DNA from: Bacillota bacterium
GTDB taxonomy: Bacteria > Bacillota > Clostridia > Christensenellales > Aristaeellaceae
Assembly: GCA_023409955.1 (NCBI GenBank)
Contig: JAEYQQ010000107.1
Coordinates: 1 to 9,240 of the forward strand
Direction of reading: 5' to 3'
Length of the DNA stretch: 9,240 nucleotides
Shown in pieces: positions 1 through 6,690 of the stretch. Every line of letters starts with the position of its first letter. Positions within the stretch are counted from its first letter, which is position 1. Under the pieces are notes generated by a model. The model saw nothing but the letters and a program-made list of their open reading frames with translations. It was not told where the DNA came from and searched no databases. Position numbers and translations under genes: made by a program.

Positions 1-138
1 TTCCCATTCCACGCTCTACATTGAAAAAAAGGAATGAAAGGCCTTCATGCACCGGTTCGAAATAACCCTTTTCGGATTATCTGCCCCAATGCTATCATAC
101 GCCGTAACCTCTGAAATATTCGTGTCAGCAAGGTACAT
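1..138 (-). pseudogene. 5' part of an unrecognised gene, apparently frameshifted, running off the left edge
   Basis: A GGAGG ribosome site (146-150 on the minus strand) lies 7 bases before an ATG at 138-136. The frame from this ATG reads MYLADTNISEVTAYDSIGAD and then continues to a stop at 16-18, for only 40 codons. After about codon 22 a second minus-strand frame becomes the protein-like one: it reads GYFEPVHEGLSFLFFNVERG and stays open to base 1. The switch falls near the sequence CCGAAAAGGG (about 71-80). I infer one gene with a frameshift there, either a real mutation or a sequence error. The alternative is a genuine 40-residue peptide. I do not recognise the family. The start lies 3 bases after the stop of the preceding fragment, so the two were probably translationally coupled. 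Confidence 0.4.
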
Positions 139-141
139 TTT

Positions 142-335
142 TTAGCCTCCGATACTCATTTCATCCAAAATTGTTCTTGCTCCACCAATGAAAGAAGCAG
201 CCAAATAACATGCATCAAATTCATCTCTTCGCAAAGTGCTGTTCTCAAAATGACTTTGCTCTGTTTTCGCGGCAGGAATACGGCACTTTGGGAAAGAATA
301 ATATAAGGATAGCGCGTTTTTTGGCCGTCTATCAT
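142..335 (-). pseudogene. Remnant of a small unrecognised gene with a probable frameshift
   Basis: Two minus-strand frames share this stretch. One starts at ATG 335 and begins MIDGQKTRYPYIILSQSAVF, looking natural to about LRTAL. The other takes over near 225-240 and reads RRDEFDACYLAASFIGGART, then ILDEMSIGG and a TAA at 142-144. Joined at the switch they would give one protein of about 64 residues. Kept apart, the first frame ends in an unconvincing low-quality tail, and the second needs a TTG start at 342. No good ribosome site precedes ATG 335. The last codons contain the GGAGG site of the next fragment. I do not recognise the family. Together with its neighbour this looks like a decayed two-gene unit, but a sequencing error could produce the same picture. 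Confidence 0.35.
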
Positions 336-364
336 TATGCAATTATTGGGAGCGTGAAATAGCA

Positions 365-3300
365 ATGTCTCAAGGCCCCCAGCGATTAAGGCAGTTGACC
401 GGAGAGGATGAGTTTGGTGCCGGCAGCCTCTTATATCAACGGGGCGGCGTACGGCCCATATCTTCAGGGTCGGAATCGCTGCGTTATCTCGTAGCCGGCA
501 CGCCAAGGCGGGAAGTTACCTTAAAAGCCGATGCACCCGCCCAGTGTACCTGCGATATGTATGAACGAACAGGCGCCTGCCGTCATGTAGTAGCCGCTAC
601 ACTAATGGCCAGGGAAACCGGAGCCTGGAAGGATATAGAGAAAAAGAAGGCCCTGCTGGGCGGGCCCATGCTGCTCAAGGCCATGGAGGGTGCACTGCCC
701 GAGGCCGGAACGGTACGCATGGAAATCACCCTGATGCTGGAGCGGGATGCCGCAGGCCAGCCTGCTTTACGCGCAGGCATACGCGTGGGGGAAGATAGGC
801 TGTATGTTGTGCGCAATCTGCCGCAGTTCCTGGATGCCATCGATACCCAAACATCCTTGCCATTTGGCAAGGGGTTTGTATTCCATCCGGAATGGATGCA
901 CTTTACCCCCAAAGAAAATGCTGTCCTGGATATATTGCGTGCCCTTTGCCAGGCCCAAAAGGAGGTAGGCGTCACCCAGCATGGCATGGAAGCTAGGACC
1001 ATGCGCCTGCCGCCCCGTTTTGCCCTGGCGCTGCTGGCTTTGCTTAAACATATGCCCTTCCGCCTGGCTGTGGGAGGTGTGGCGCACCATGTTCCCTATG
1101 TACAGGAAAAAGAGCTCCCATTGGCGTATCAGGTCACGGGCAATGCCAGGAGCATTACCATTGGTGCACAGCTCCCTGTTGAATGGATGCCACTTACCCC
1201 CGACTGCGCTTATGTATGGATGAATGGTGAAGTGGTTGCGCTGAATAAAATGCAGCAAAGTGTAGCCTCCGTTCTGTTTTCACAGGAGGATGATGGCAGC
1301 GCCACCTTTGATTTCTTTGGTAAGGATGCGACAAGGGTGATCAGCGAACTGGTTCCCTGGCTGCAATTGACCGGCGTTGTGGAACTGGATGCCGCACTCC
1401 AAAAGCAAATCGTGCGTACGCCGCTTATGGCAAAGGTATACCTTGACCGGATCGGTCATGAGGTAGTAGCCCGCACCATTTTTGCATATGGTCCTTATGA
1501 AATCGATCCTTTTGCAGAGCCCAATCGGGAGGAAACCGAAGGTGAGCGGCGACTGTTAATGCGAGACGCCAGCGCAGAACGTGCTGTGTTGGATGAGTTG
1601 GCTAACGCTGGCTTTCATGTGCGCAAAGGCCGGGTGTATTTAACCGGCCAGGAGAATATCTTTCAATTTGTCTCAGAAGGCGTTCAAAGACTGATGACGA
1701 TGGCAGAAATCTTTGCCAGCCAAGATTTTAAACGCATGACTCCCAGGCGTCCCAAGTTCCAAGGCAGCATGCGGGTAACCGGTGGGCAATTAATGCTGGA
1801 GTTTTCAGAAGAAGGACAGCCCAGTCCGGAGATCCTGGCCATTTTTCATGCATTGCATCTTCGCCGCAAGTACTTTCGGCTTAAAGACGGCTCCTTCCTG
1901 GATTTGAGCGGTATGGAGCAATGGCAGGAAGCTGCCGACCTTTTGGTGGAAGGCGCTCAAGCCGAAAATACTGATCTGTCAACAGGAAGCACTCTTTCCC
2001 TGGCCGCTTGCCGCACTGCATACCTGCATGCACTCCTAAAGCAAATGAACCTGCCCATCAAAGCTGACGAAAGCGTTCAGGATACAGTTGATGCCCTTCA
2101 ATCACCGGAAACCAAAATAGCTGAGCCATGTCCTGCACCCTTTGGAAAGCTTCTGCGCCCCTATCAGGAACGCGGTTTTTATTGGCTGCAATCATTGCAT
2201 AAGCTGAAGATGGGCGGCGTACTGGCAGATGACATGGGCCTTGGTAAAACCATTCAGGTGATATCGCTAATCTGGTGGGCAACCAAAAAAGAAGAAAACC
2301 ATCTGCCCAGCATTGTTGTAACGCCCACCTCCCTGTGCTATAACTGGCAGGCGGAATTCAAACGCTTTGCTCCCGGCCTTCATATCATGCTGCTTGCCGG
2401 AAGCCAGGCCGCCCGGGCCGGACAGATTGAGGAGCTGAAATCCGGCAGCAAAACCGATGTGGTGATCACCTCTTATCCGCTGATCCGCAGGGATATATCG
2501 CTGCTTTGCGATATCCCCTTCCGTTTTGCCATCCTGGACGAGGCGCAGCATATTAAAAATGCCTCCAGCGTAGGCGCTGTGGCGGTAAAGCAATTAAAGT
2601 CCCAAACCCGTTTGGCTTTAACAGGTACGCCTATGGAAAACAACACAGGCGAACTGTGGTCCATCTTCGATTTTGTGCTGCCAGGTTATCTGCTAAATTA
2701 TGCAAAGTTCATTCGCCAGCATGGCGATGGGCGAAATGTGGAAACCCTACGCCAAAAAATACGTCCCTTTCTCCTGCGCCGCCTGAAAAAGGATGTGCTG
2801 ACAGAGCTACCGGATAAGCTGGAAACAACGCTAATGGCTGAAATGACGTTGGAACAAAGCAGGGTCTACCAAGCGGCGCTGCTGCGGTTGCGAACCCGGG
2901 TGGATGACCTTTTAAAAACCAAGGGCATCAACCGGGGCCGCACAGAGGTACTGGCCGCCATCACAGAGCTTCGTCAAATATGCTGCCACCCCGCTTTGTG
3001 CCTGCCTGATTACTCCGGGGCCAGCGGAAAGCTCGATCTTCTTCTGGAGATACTGCCCGGAGCACTAGAGGCCGGCCGTCGGGTTCTTTTGTTTTCACAA
3101 TTCACCAGCATGCTCAAGATCCTGCGCCGCAACCTGGAAGCCGAAGGCATCACATGCCTTTATCTGGATGGTGAAACGCCGCCTGCCAGACGCCTGGAAA
3201 TGGCGGATAGCTTCAACGGTGGAGAAGGTCAGGTGTTCCTCATTTCCTTAAAGGCCGGCGGTACAGGCCTTAACCTCACTGGAGCAGATATGGTAATCCA

Positions 3301-3532
3301 CTATGATCCTTGGTGGAATCCGGCTGCTGAAGACCAGGCCACAGACCGTGCCCACCGCATCGGCCAAACCCGGAAGGTGGAAGTTGTGCGCCTGATTACC
3401 CATTTAAGCATTGAGGAGCAAGTATCACGCCTGGGCAAAAAGAAGCGGGCCCTATTTGATCAGCTAATCACTGCCGGAGAGGAAATACCAACCCAGCTTT
3501 CAGAAGCGGATATTCGGGCGCTGTTTTCCTGA
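365..3532 (+). CDS. SWIM zinc-finger SNF2-family DNA helicase/ATPase
   Basis: This is a complete 1055-residue SNF2-type superfamily 2 ATPase, predicted to be cytoplasmic and to use ATP to translocate on DNA or remodel protein-DNA complexes. The N-terminal SWIM zinc finger has the pattern CxC-x8-CxH (C61, C63, C72, H74). Residues about 90-560 match the region that in bacterial members holds the SNF2-associated domain. The ATPase core begins near residue 595 with LLRPYQERGFYWLQ. It has Walker A DDMGLGKT (622-629, with K628), DEAQ box DEAQH (725-729), TGTPMEN, and in the C-terminal lobe motif V (SLKAGGTGLNLT) and motif VI DRAHRIGQ (994-1001). All key residues are present and the length is normal for the family. 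ATG 365 is the only plausible start: the frame is open upstream to 302 without another start codon. A weak GGGAG (348-352) precedes it at a long spacing. The in vivo role of bacterial SWIM-SNF2 proteins is poorly defined. Confidence 0.95.
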   Translation: MSQGPQRLRQLTGEDEFGAGSLLYQRGGVRPISSGSESLRYLVAGTPRREVTLKADAPAQCTCDMYERTGACRHVVAATLMARETGAWKDIEKKKALLGGPMLLKAMEGALPEAGTVRMEITLMLERDAAGQPALRAGIRVGEDRLYVVRNLPQFLDAIDTQTSLPFGKGFVFHPEWMHFTPKENAVLDILRALCQAQKEVGVTQHGMEARTMRLPPRFALALLALLKHMPFRLAVGGVAHHVPYVQEKELPLAYQVTGNARSITIGAQLPVEWMPLTPDCAYVWMNGEVVALNKMQQSVASVLFSQEDDGSATFDFFGKDATRVISELVPWLQLTGVVELDAALQKQIVRTPLMAKVYLDRIGHEVVARTIFAYGPYEIDPFAEPNREETEGERRLLMRDASAERAVLDELANAGFHVRKGRVYLTGQENIFQFVSEGVQRLMTMAEIFASQDFKRMTPRRPKFQGSMRVTGGQLMLEFSEEGQPSPEILAIFHALHLRRKYFRLKDGSFLDLSGMEQWQEAADLLVEGAQAENTDLSTGSTLSLAACRTAYLHALLKQMNLPIKADESVQDTVDALQSPETKIAEPCPAPFGKLLRPYQERGFYWLQSLHKLKMGGVLADDMGLGKTIQVISLIWWATKKEENHLPSIVVTPTSLCYNWQAEFKRFAPGLHIMLLAGSQAARAGQIEELKSGSKTDVVITSYPLIRRDISLLCDIPFRFAILDEAQHIKNASSVGAVAVKQLKSQTRLALTGTPMENNTGELWSIFDFVLPGYLLNYAKFIRQHGDGRNVETLRQKIRPFLLRRLKKDVLTELPDKLETTLMAEMTLEQSRVYQAALLRLRTRVDDLLKTKGINRGRTEVLAAITELRQICCHPALCLPDYSGASGKLDLLLEILPGALEAGRRVLLFSQFTSMLKILRRNLEAEGITCLYLDGETPPARRLEMADSFNGGEGQVFLISLKAGGTGLNLTGADMVIHYDPWWNPAAEDQATDRAHRIGQTRKVEVVRLITHLSIEEQVSRLGKKKRALFDQLITAGEEIPTQLSEADIRALFS

Positions 3533-3568
3533 TACACTACCAATATCAAAGAACATAATCCTAATTAT

Positions 3569-3574
3569 TATAAT
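3569..3574 (+). promoter_or_regulatory. Possible -10 box upstream of the DUF1015 gene
   Basis: A perfect TATAAT lies in an A/T-rich stretch between the helicase stop and the DUF1015 start. There is no convincing -35 at 16-18 bases upstream (TCAAAG at 3546-3551 is poor), so this may simply be A/T-rich DNA, with the gene read from upstream. Confidence 0.3.
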
Positions 3575-3598
3575 ACCGATGCGAAAGGGGTATGCCAT

Positions 3599-4873
3599 AT
3601 GACACCGAACTGGGATCATGTAGCTATAGCACCTGCCGACATACTGCTGCCAAGTCCCTGCTGCAATCTTTCTGCCTGGGCAGTGGTAGCCTGCGACCAG
3701 TATACCTCTCAACCGGATTATTGGGAGTCTGTAGAAACTATGGTTGGGGACAATCCCTCAGCGCTTCGGATCACACTGCCGGAAATTTACCTACATGAGA
3801 GCGGTGCTAGGGTTCCGCAAATCCATCAGGCCATGTCGGCATATTTACAAGACGGTACCTTGCATACCGCAGTGAAAAACGGCTTTATATTAACAGAACG
3901 CACAACAGAAAGCGGAGCCCGACTGGGGCTGGTTGCCGCAGTGGATCTTGACAGCTATGATTTTAATTCTGATGCCCGGTCCATGGTCAGGGCTACGGAA
4001 GGAACAATCCTATCCCGCATTCCCCCAAGGCTGGCAGTCAGGCAGGGTGCATCGCTGGAAAGCCCTCACGTGCTGTTGCTGCTGGACGACTACCAAAAGA
4101 CCGTTATCGAGCCCTTGTATAAACGGCGAAATGATCTTTCAAAGCTGTATGATTTTGAGTTGATGGCGGGAGGCGGCTGCCTGCGGGGCTGGGCAGTAAC
4201 AGAACCTGATCTTCTACAGGGTGTCTATGAATCCCTTGAGAAGCTCAAACAGAAACTGCCTGCCGATAATCCCCTGCTGATGGCGGTAGGGGACGGTAAC
4301 CATTCCCTGGCCACCGCCAAAGCACACTGGCTTAACATCAAATCAGGACTGACGCAAAAGCAGGCAGAAAAGCACCCAGCCAGGTATGCTTTGGTGGAGA
4401 TAGAAAACATTCATGACGATGCTCTTCTTTTCCACCCCATCCACAGGGTACTGTTTCATGCAGACGGGGAGGCGTTGCTGCGTGACTGGACGGAGTACTG
4501 CAATCAAAAGGGCATGATTCTGGTTGCTGATGCTCAGCATGACAACCATAGCATAACGATGATCTACCAAAATTACGAAAAAATCATCAGCATTCAAAAC
4601 CCAGAATCTTCTCTTCCTGTGGGAACGCTGCAAAAATACCTGGATGATTACTTGATCCGCCATCAAAATGCGGAGATTGATTACATCCATGGCGATGAAA
4701 CGGTATTGAGCCTATGCAAGCAGCCAGATACCGTAGGCTTTTTGGTTCCGGGCCTTGAAAAATCAGCACTGCTGCCCGCTGTCCGCAAGGATGGCGCACT
4801 GCCCCGTAAGACGTTTTCCATGGGAGAAGCTCATGAAAAACGATACTATATGGAGTGCAGGCAAATTATCTAA
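3599..4873 (+). CDS. DUF1015 domain-containing protein
   Basis: This is a complete 424-residue soluble protein of the DUF1015 family, whose biochemical function is not established. The family signature is clear: IAPADILLPSP and AWAVVACDQYTSQPDYWESV near the N-terminus (residues 10-45), RATEGTILSRIPPRL (131-145) followed by a hydrophobic strand and LLDD, and VGDGNHSLATAKAHW (230-244). The length matches the family's usual size. ATG 3599 is chosen because AAAGGGG (3584-3590) sits 8 bases upstream and the protein then begins as family members do; the nearby ATG at 3592 is in another frame. No signal peptide or membrane segment is seen. It lies 66 bases after the helicase on the same strand, so it could be co-transcribed or use the TATAAT at 3569. 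From memory, DUF1015 genes often neighbour serine-biosynthesis genes in clostridia, but none is present here. Confidence 0.92.
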   Translation: MTPNWDHVAIAPADILLPSPCCNLSAWAVVACDQYTSQPDYWESVETMVGDNPSALRITLPEIYLHESGARVPQIHQAMSAYLQDGTLHTAVKNGFILTERTTESGARLGLVAAVDLDSYDFNSDARSMVRATEGTILSRIPPRLAVRQGASLESPHVLLLLDDYQKTVIEPLYKRRNDLSKLYDFELMAGGGCLRGWAVTEPDLLQGVYESLEKLKQKLPADNPLLMAVGDGNHSLATAKAHWLNIKSGLTQKQAEKHPARYALVEIENIHDDALLFHPIHRVLFHADGEALLRDWTEYCNQKGMILVADAQHDNHSITMIYQNYEKIISIQNPESSLPVGTLQKYLDDYLIRHQNAEIDYIHGDETVLSLCKQPDTVGFLVPGLEKSALLPAVRKDGALPRKTFSMGEAHEKRYYMECRQII

Positions 4874-4881
4874 TCAATCAA

Positions 4882-4911
4882 CAAGGGCATTCCAGTTTTG
4901 GAATGCCCTTG
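4882..4911. terminator. Hairpin terminator between convergent genes
   Basis: A perfect 13-bp inverted repeat, CAAGGGCATTCCA (4882-4894) and its complement (4899-4911), encloses a 4-base GTTT loop. It lies 8 bases after the DUF1015 stop and 21 bases beyond the stop of the opposing GNAT-Rnk gene, so it probably ends transcription from both sides. Neither side has a strong uninterrupted T tract (the plus side continues CTTCATATTGCTTTCTTCT), so efficiency as an intrinsic terminator is uncertain. Confidence 0.75.
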
Positions 4912-4932
4912 CTTCATATTGCTTTCTTCTAA

Positions 4933-5340
4933 TTATAAATGGTAATCCCCGGCGGCCTCCGGCTGGTAGATCACTTTTTTAATATGTATTTGGGACTTTC
5001 CTGAAGGTACATCCCACATTACCTTATCCCCGGCTCTATAGCCGATGATGGCTGTGCCGATGGGGGATAGGATAGACAACTTGTTGCTTATCCAGTCCGC
5101 CTCCTTGGGATACACCAACGAAACCTCCATCTCCTCCTCATCCAAAGACAGGAGTACCTTGGAATTCATGGTGATGACTTCTGGTGAAAGCTGTCCTACC
5201 TCTACTATCTCTGCACGCTCAATTTCACCCTCCAGTGTATGGATGGTTTGATCAGGCGTATTGCCGTCGGAGTAGGCGTCGCTGACCACCTTTTTCAACC
5301 TTTCCCGATCCATTGCTGTCATGATGACCTGTGATACCAT
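4933..5340 (-). other. Possible internally initiated Rnk-like protein
   Basis: An in-frame ATG at 5340-5338 begins MVSQVIMTAMDRERLKKVVS and would yield 135 residues, about the length of a stand-alone Rnk (136 residues in E. coli). A G-rich tract (5347-5352) six bases upstream could act as a weak ribosome site. The same frame is open from 5862, so this is an optional second product rather than a separate gene. Confidence 0.35.
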
Positions 5341-5862
5341 GCGAAGCCCCCCGTTTCTTGCCTTTTCTAAATATTCAGCCATTGTAATCTCCAATATTTT
5401 GATGCTTTCTGTTTCCTGCTTAACCTGAAAACCTGCCCGTAAAAACGCCCGAAGTGATCGTTTGTTTTCTGGGCGTATTCTTGCCGCCATCTTCTTAGAC
5501 CGGAGTTCAAAAAACGCAATTTTCATGCTTTCGTATATGGCGCTCAATCCCATACGCTTTCCCCAGTCTTCCTGCCGACCGATGACGATTACCATTTCTG
5601 TCTCATCCGGCTTCACTACCAAGCGCACAAATCCCACCGGCCTTTTGGCCATGTCGCAAATCATAAAGAACCGGCCATCCCTGCAAAACAAATGCGTTAA
5701 GACAGGTAGATTCACCCTATCGACTACCTGCTGCAAGCTTTGAGATACGTCCTGGTTGTCACTGAGATATTGCCTGACAGCATCATCCTTTAGCCAACTA
5801 ATAATATGGAAAGCATGATCCCGGGAAATTTCCGGGTGCAAATAAATAAAAGGCCCTTTCAT
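4933..5862 (-). CDS. GNAT acetyltransferase fused to an Rnk/GreA-GreB-type C-terminal domain
   Basis: One uninterrupted 309-residue frame joins two domains. Residues 1 to about 170 look like a RimJ/RimL-type GNAT acetyltransferase: VGFVRLVVKPDETEMVIVIG (76-95), the acetyl-CoA loop region EDWGKRMG (98-105) and IRPENKRSLRAFLRAGF (129-145). Residues 175-309 closely resemble nucleoside diphosphate kinase regulator Rnk: EVITMNSKV, LVYPKEAD, LSILSPIGTAIIGYRAGD and the terminal YQPEAAGDY. Rnk and Gre proteins bind RNA polymerase through this domain; Rnk lacks the long acidic-tipped coiled coil needed for transcript cleavage, and so does this protein. The joint lies at a run of six G (5347-5352), six bases before an in-frame ATG (5340) that would give a separate 135-residue Rnk-sized protein. 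The first ATG (5862) has AGGA 11 bases upstream and its own promoter. The acetylation substrate is unknown. The fusion could be real, or two overlapping genes joined by a homopolymer error. Confidence 0.85.
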   Translation of the reverse strand: MKGPFIYLHPEISRDHAFHIISWLKDDAVRQYLSDNQDVSQSLQQVVDRVNLPVLTHLFCRDGRFFMICDMAKRPVGFVRLVVKPDETEMVIVIGRQEDWGKRMGLSAIYESMKIAFFELRSKKMAARIRPENKRSLRAFLRAGFQVKQETESIKILEITMAEYLEKARNGGLRMVSQVIMTAMDRERLKKVVSDAYSDGNTPDQTIHTLEGEIERAEIVEVGQLSPEVITMNSKVLLSLDEEEMEVSLVYPKEADWISNKLSILSPIGTAIIGYRAGDKVMWDVPSGKSQIHIKKVIYQPEAAGDYHL

Positions 5863-5935
5863 TTATTACTACATCCTGTCGTAAGAAATAAAAGCCTTTC
5901 ATAGGAAAATATATCTATGACGGTTCTTTTGATTC

Positions 5936-5964
5936 ACTATATCAAATTAAAGGGGTTCCGTCAA
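5936..5964 (-). promoter_or_regulatory. Sigma-A-type promoter of the GNAT-Rnk gene
   Basis: On the minus strand TTGACG (5964-5959) is followed after exactly 17 bases by TATAGT (5941-5936). This predicts a start near 5929 and a leader of about 67 bases before ATG 5862. It lies just downstream of the terminator of the preceding operon, so the fusion gene is likely transcribed independently. TGACGG within the -35 has an inverted partner CCGTCA just beyond the -10 (minus-strand 5923-5918). Confidence 0.75.
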
Positions 5965-5982
5965 GCTGTTATCTTTTTATTC

Positions 5983-6006
5983 AAAAAGCGGCGTACAATA
6001 CGCCGC
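5983..6006 (-). terminator. Intrinsic terminator of the peptidase-GNAT operon
   Basis: On the minus strand GCGGCGTA and its complement TACGCCGC form a perfect 8-bp G/C-rich stem (5988-5995 and 5999-6006) with a 3-base loop. TTTTT (5987-5983) follows immediately. It starts 21 bases after the stop of the GNAT gene at 6028. Stem, tight loop and T tract are the classic rho-independent form. Confidence 0.88.
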
Positions 6007-6027
6007 CAACAAATACACCCATCGCCT

Positions 6028-6678
6028 TTAAACCTTATTTGCACCTGGCTTTCTAATCATGCAATACTGCTTCAACCCAAAGGGTGTTCCAATGGTATTA
6101 TACAACTCAAAACCATAATGATTATACATAGGCAGGTTCTTATCGTTGTGCGTTTCCAAGGCTACCAACAGCCCCTTATCCTCCGCATACCGCAAAACCG
6201 GCCCCATCACCTTGTTGGCCATGCCCGTTCCCCTTGCTTGCGGACGAACCGCAAAATAGATAATGTGCTTGTACTTGTGGGGCGGCAGTTCCTTTGTCCA
6301 GGTGGCATTTAGGTATTGTCTGGCCCGCAAAAACTGCCATAACGTCTTCAGTGACGCATCATCCTCAATCAATGAAACAATGGTCCTAAAAGCATAATAG
6401 GTTTCCACAGAAAAAAACTTCAAATGATTATAGGGTTGTGAATCATCATCAGTAATGATCAATCCGTTGACATCCGGGCTGTCGGCAAAAGCATCATCAT
6501 TTTCCAGCAGTTCGCCCGCATCACAAGCAAATATTTCAGGTAGCGTCCTGTTTCTCACATCTTCCTGCGGTATCAGCTTTTGATACAGCGGATCATCCCG
6601 AAAGCATTCCAGCAGGATGCGGACCACCTTGTTGGCATCCGCCCTGGTTAATCTGTACAGCGTATCGATATTCATCAT
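6028..6678 (-). CDS. GNAT-family N-acetyltransferase
   Basis: This is a complete 216-residue GNAT-superfamily protein, predicted to transfer an acetyl group from acetyl-CoA to an unidentified amine. The acetyl-CoA binding motif is IIYFAVRPQARGTGMANKVM (139-158) with the Q/R-x-x-G-x-G core QARGTG (147-152). It is followed by motif B, LETHNDKNLPMYNHYGFELY (174-193), typical of GNATs acting on small molecules. The N-terminal 120 residues are less conserved and probably form the acceptor side. The start is either of two tandem ATG codons (6678 and 6675). AAGGTG sits 5 and 8 bases before them respectively, so the second may be preferred. Only 12 bases separate it from the M28 peptidase stop, indicating co-transcription. 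An intrinsic terminator follows. It is not closely similar to the GNAT domain fused to Rnk next door. Confidence 0.9.
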   Translation of the reverse strand: MMNIDTLYRLTRADANKVVRILLECFRDDPLYQKLIPQEDVRNRTLPEIFACDAGELLENDDAFADSPDVNGLIITDDDSQPYNHLKFFSVETYYAFRTIVSLIEDDASLKTLWQFLRARQYLNATWTKELPPHKYKHIIYFAVRPQARGTGMANKVMGPVLRYAEDKGLLVALETHNDKNLPMYNHYGFELYNTIGTPFGLKQYCMIRKPGANKV

Positions 6679-6690
6679 CGATTCACCTTG

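Noticed and set aside
302..307. TATAAG as the -10 box of the helicase gene
   Set aside because: No acceptable -35 is found 16-18 bases upstream; the helicase promoter remains unidentified.
583..1258. Antisense frames of 139 and 163 codons inside the helicase gene
   Set aside because: They lie opposite a strongly conserved long gene, lack ribosome sites and show no recognisable motif; they are shadows of its codon bias.
5917..6312. 131-codon plus-strand frame across the intergenic region and the GNAT gene
   Set aside because: It runs through the promoter, the intrinsic terminator and the antisense of the GNAT C-terminus; the product looks like non-coding translation.
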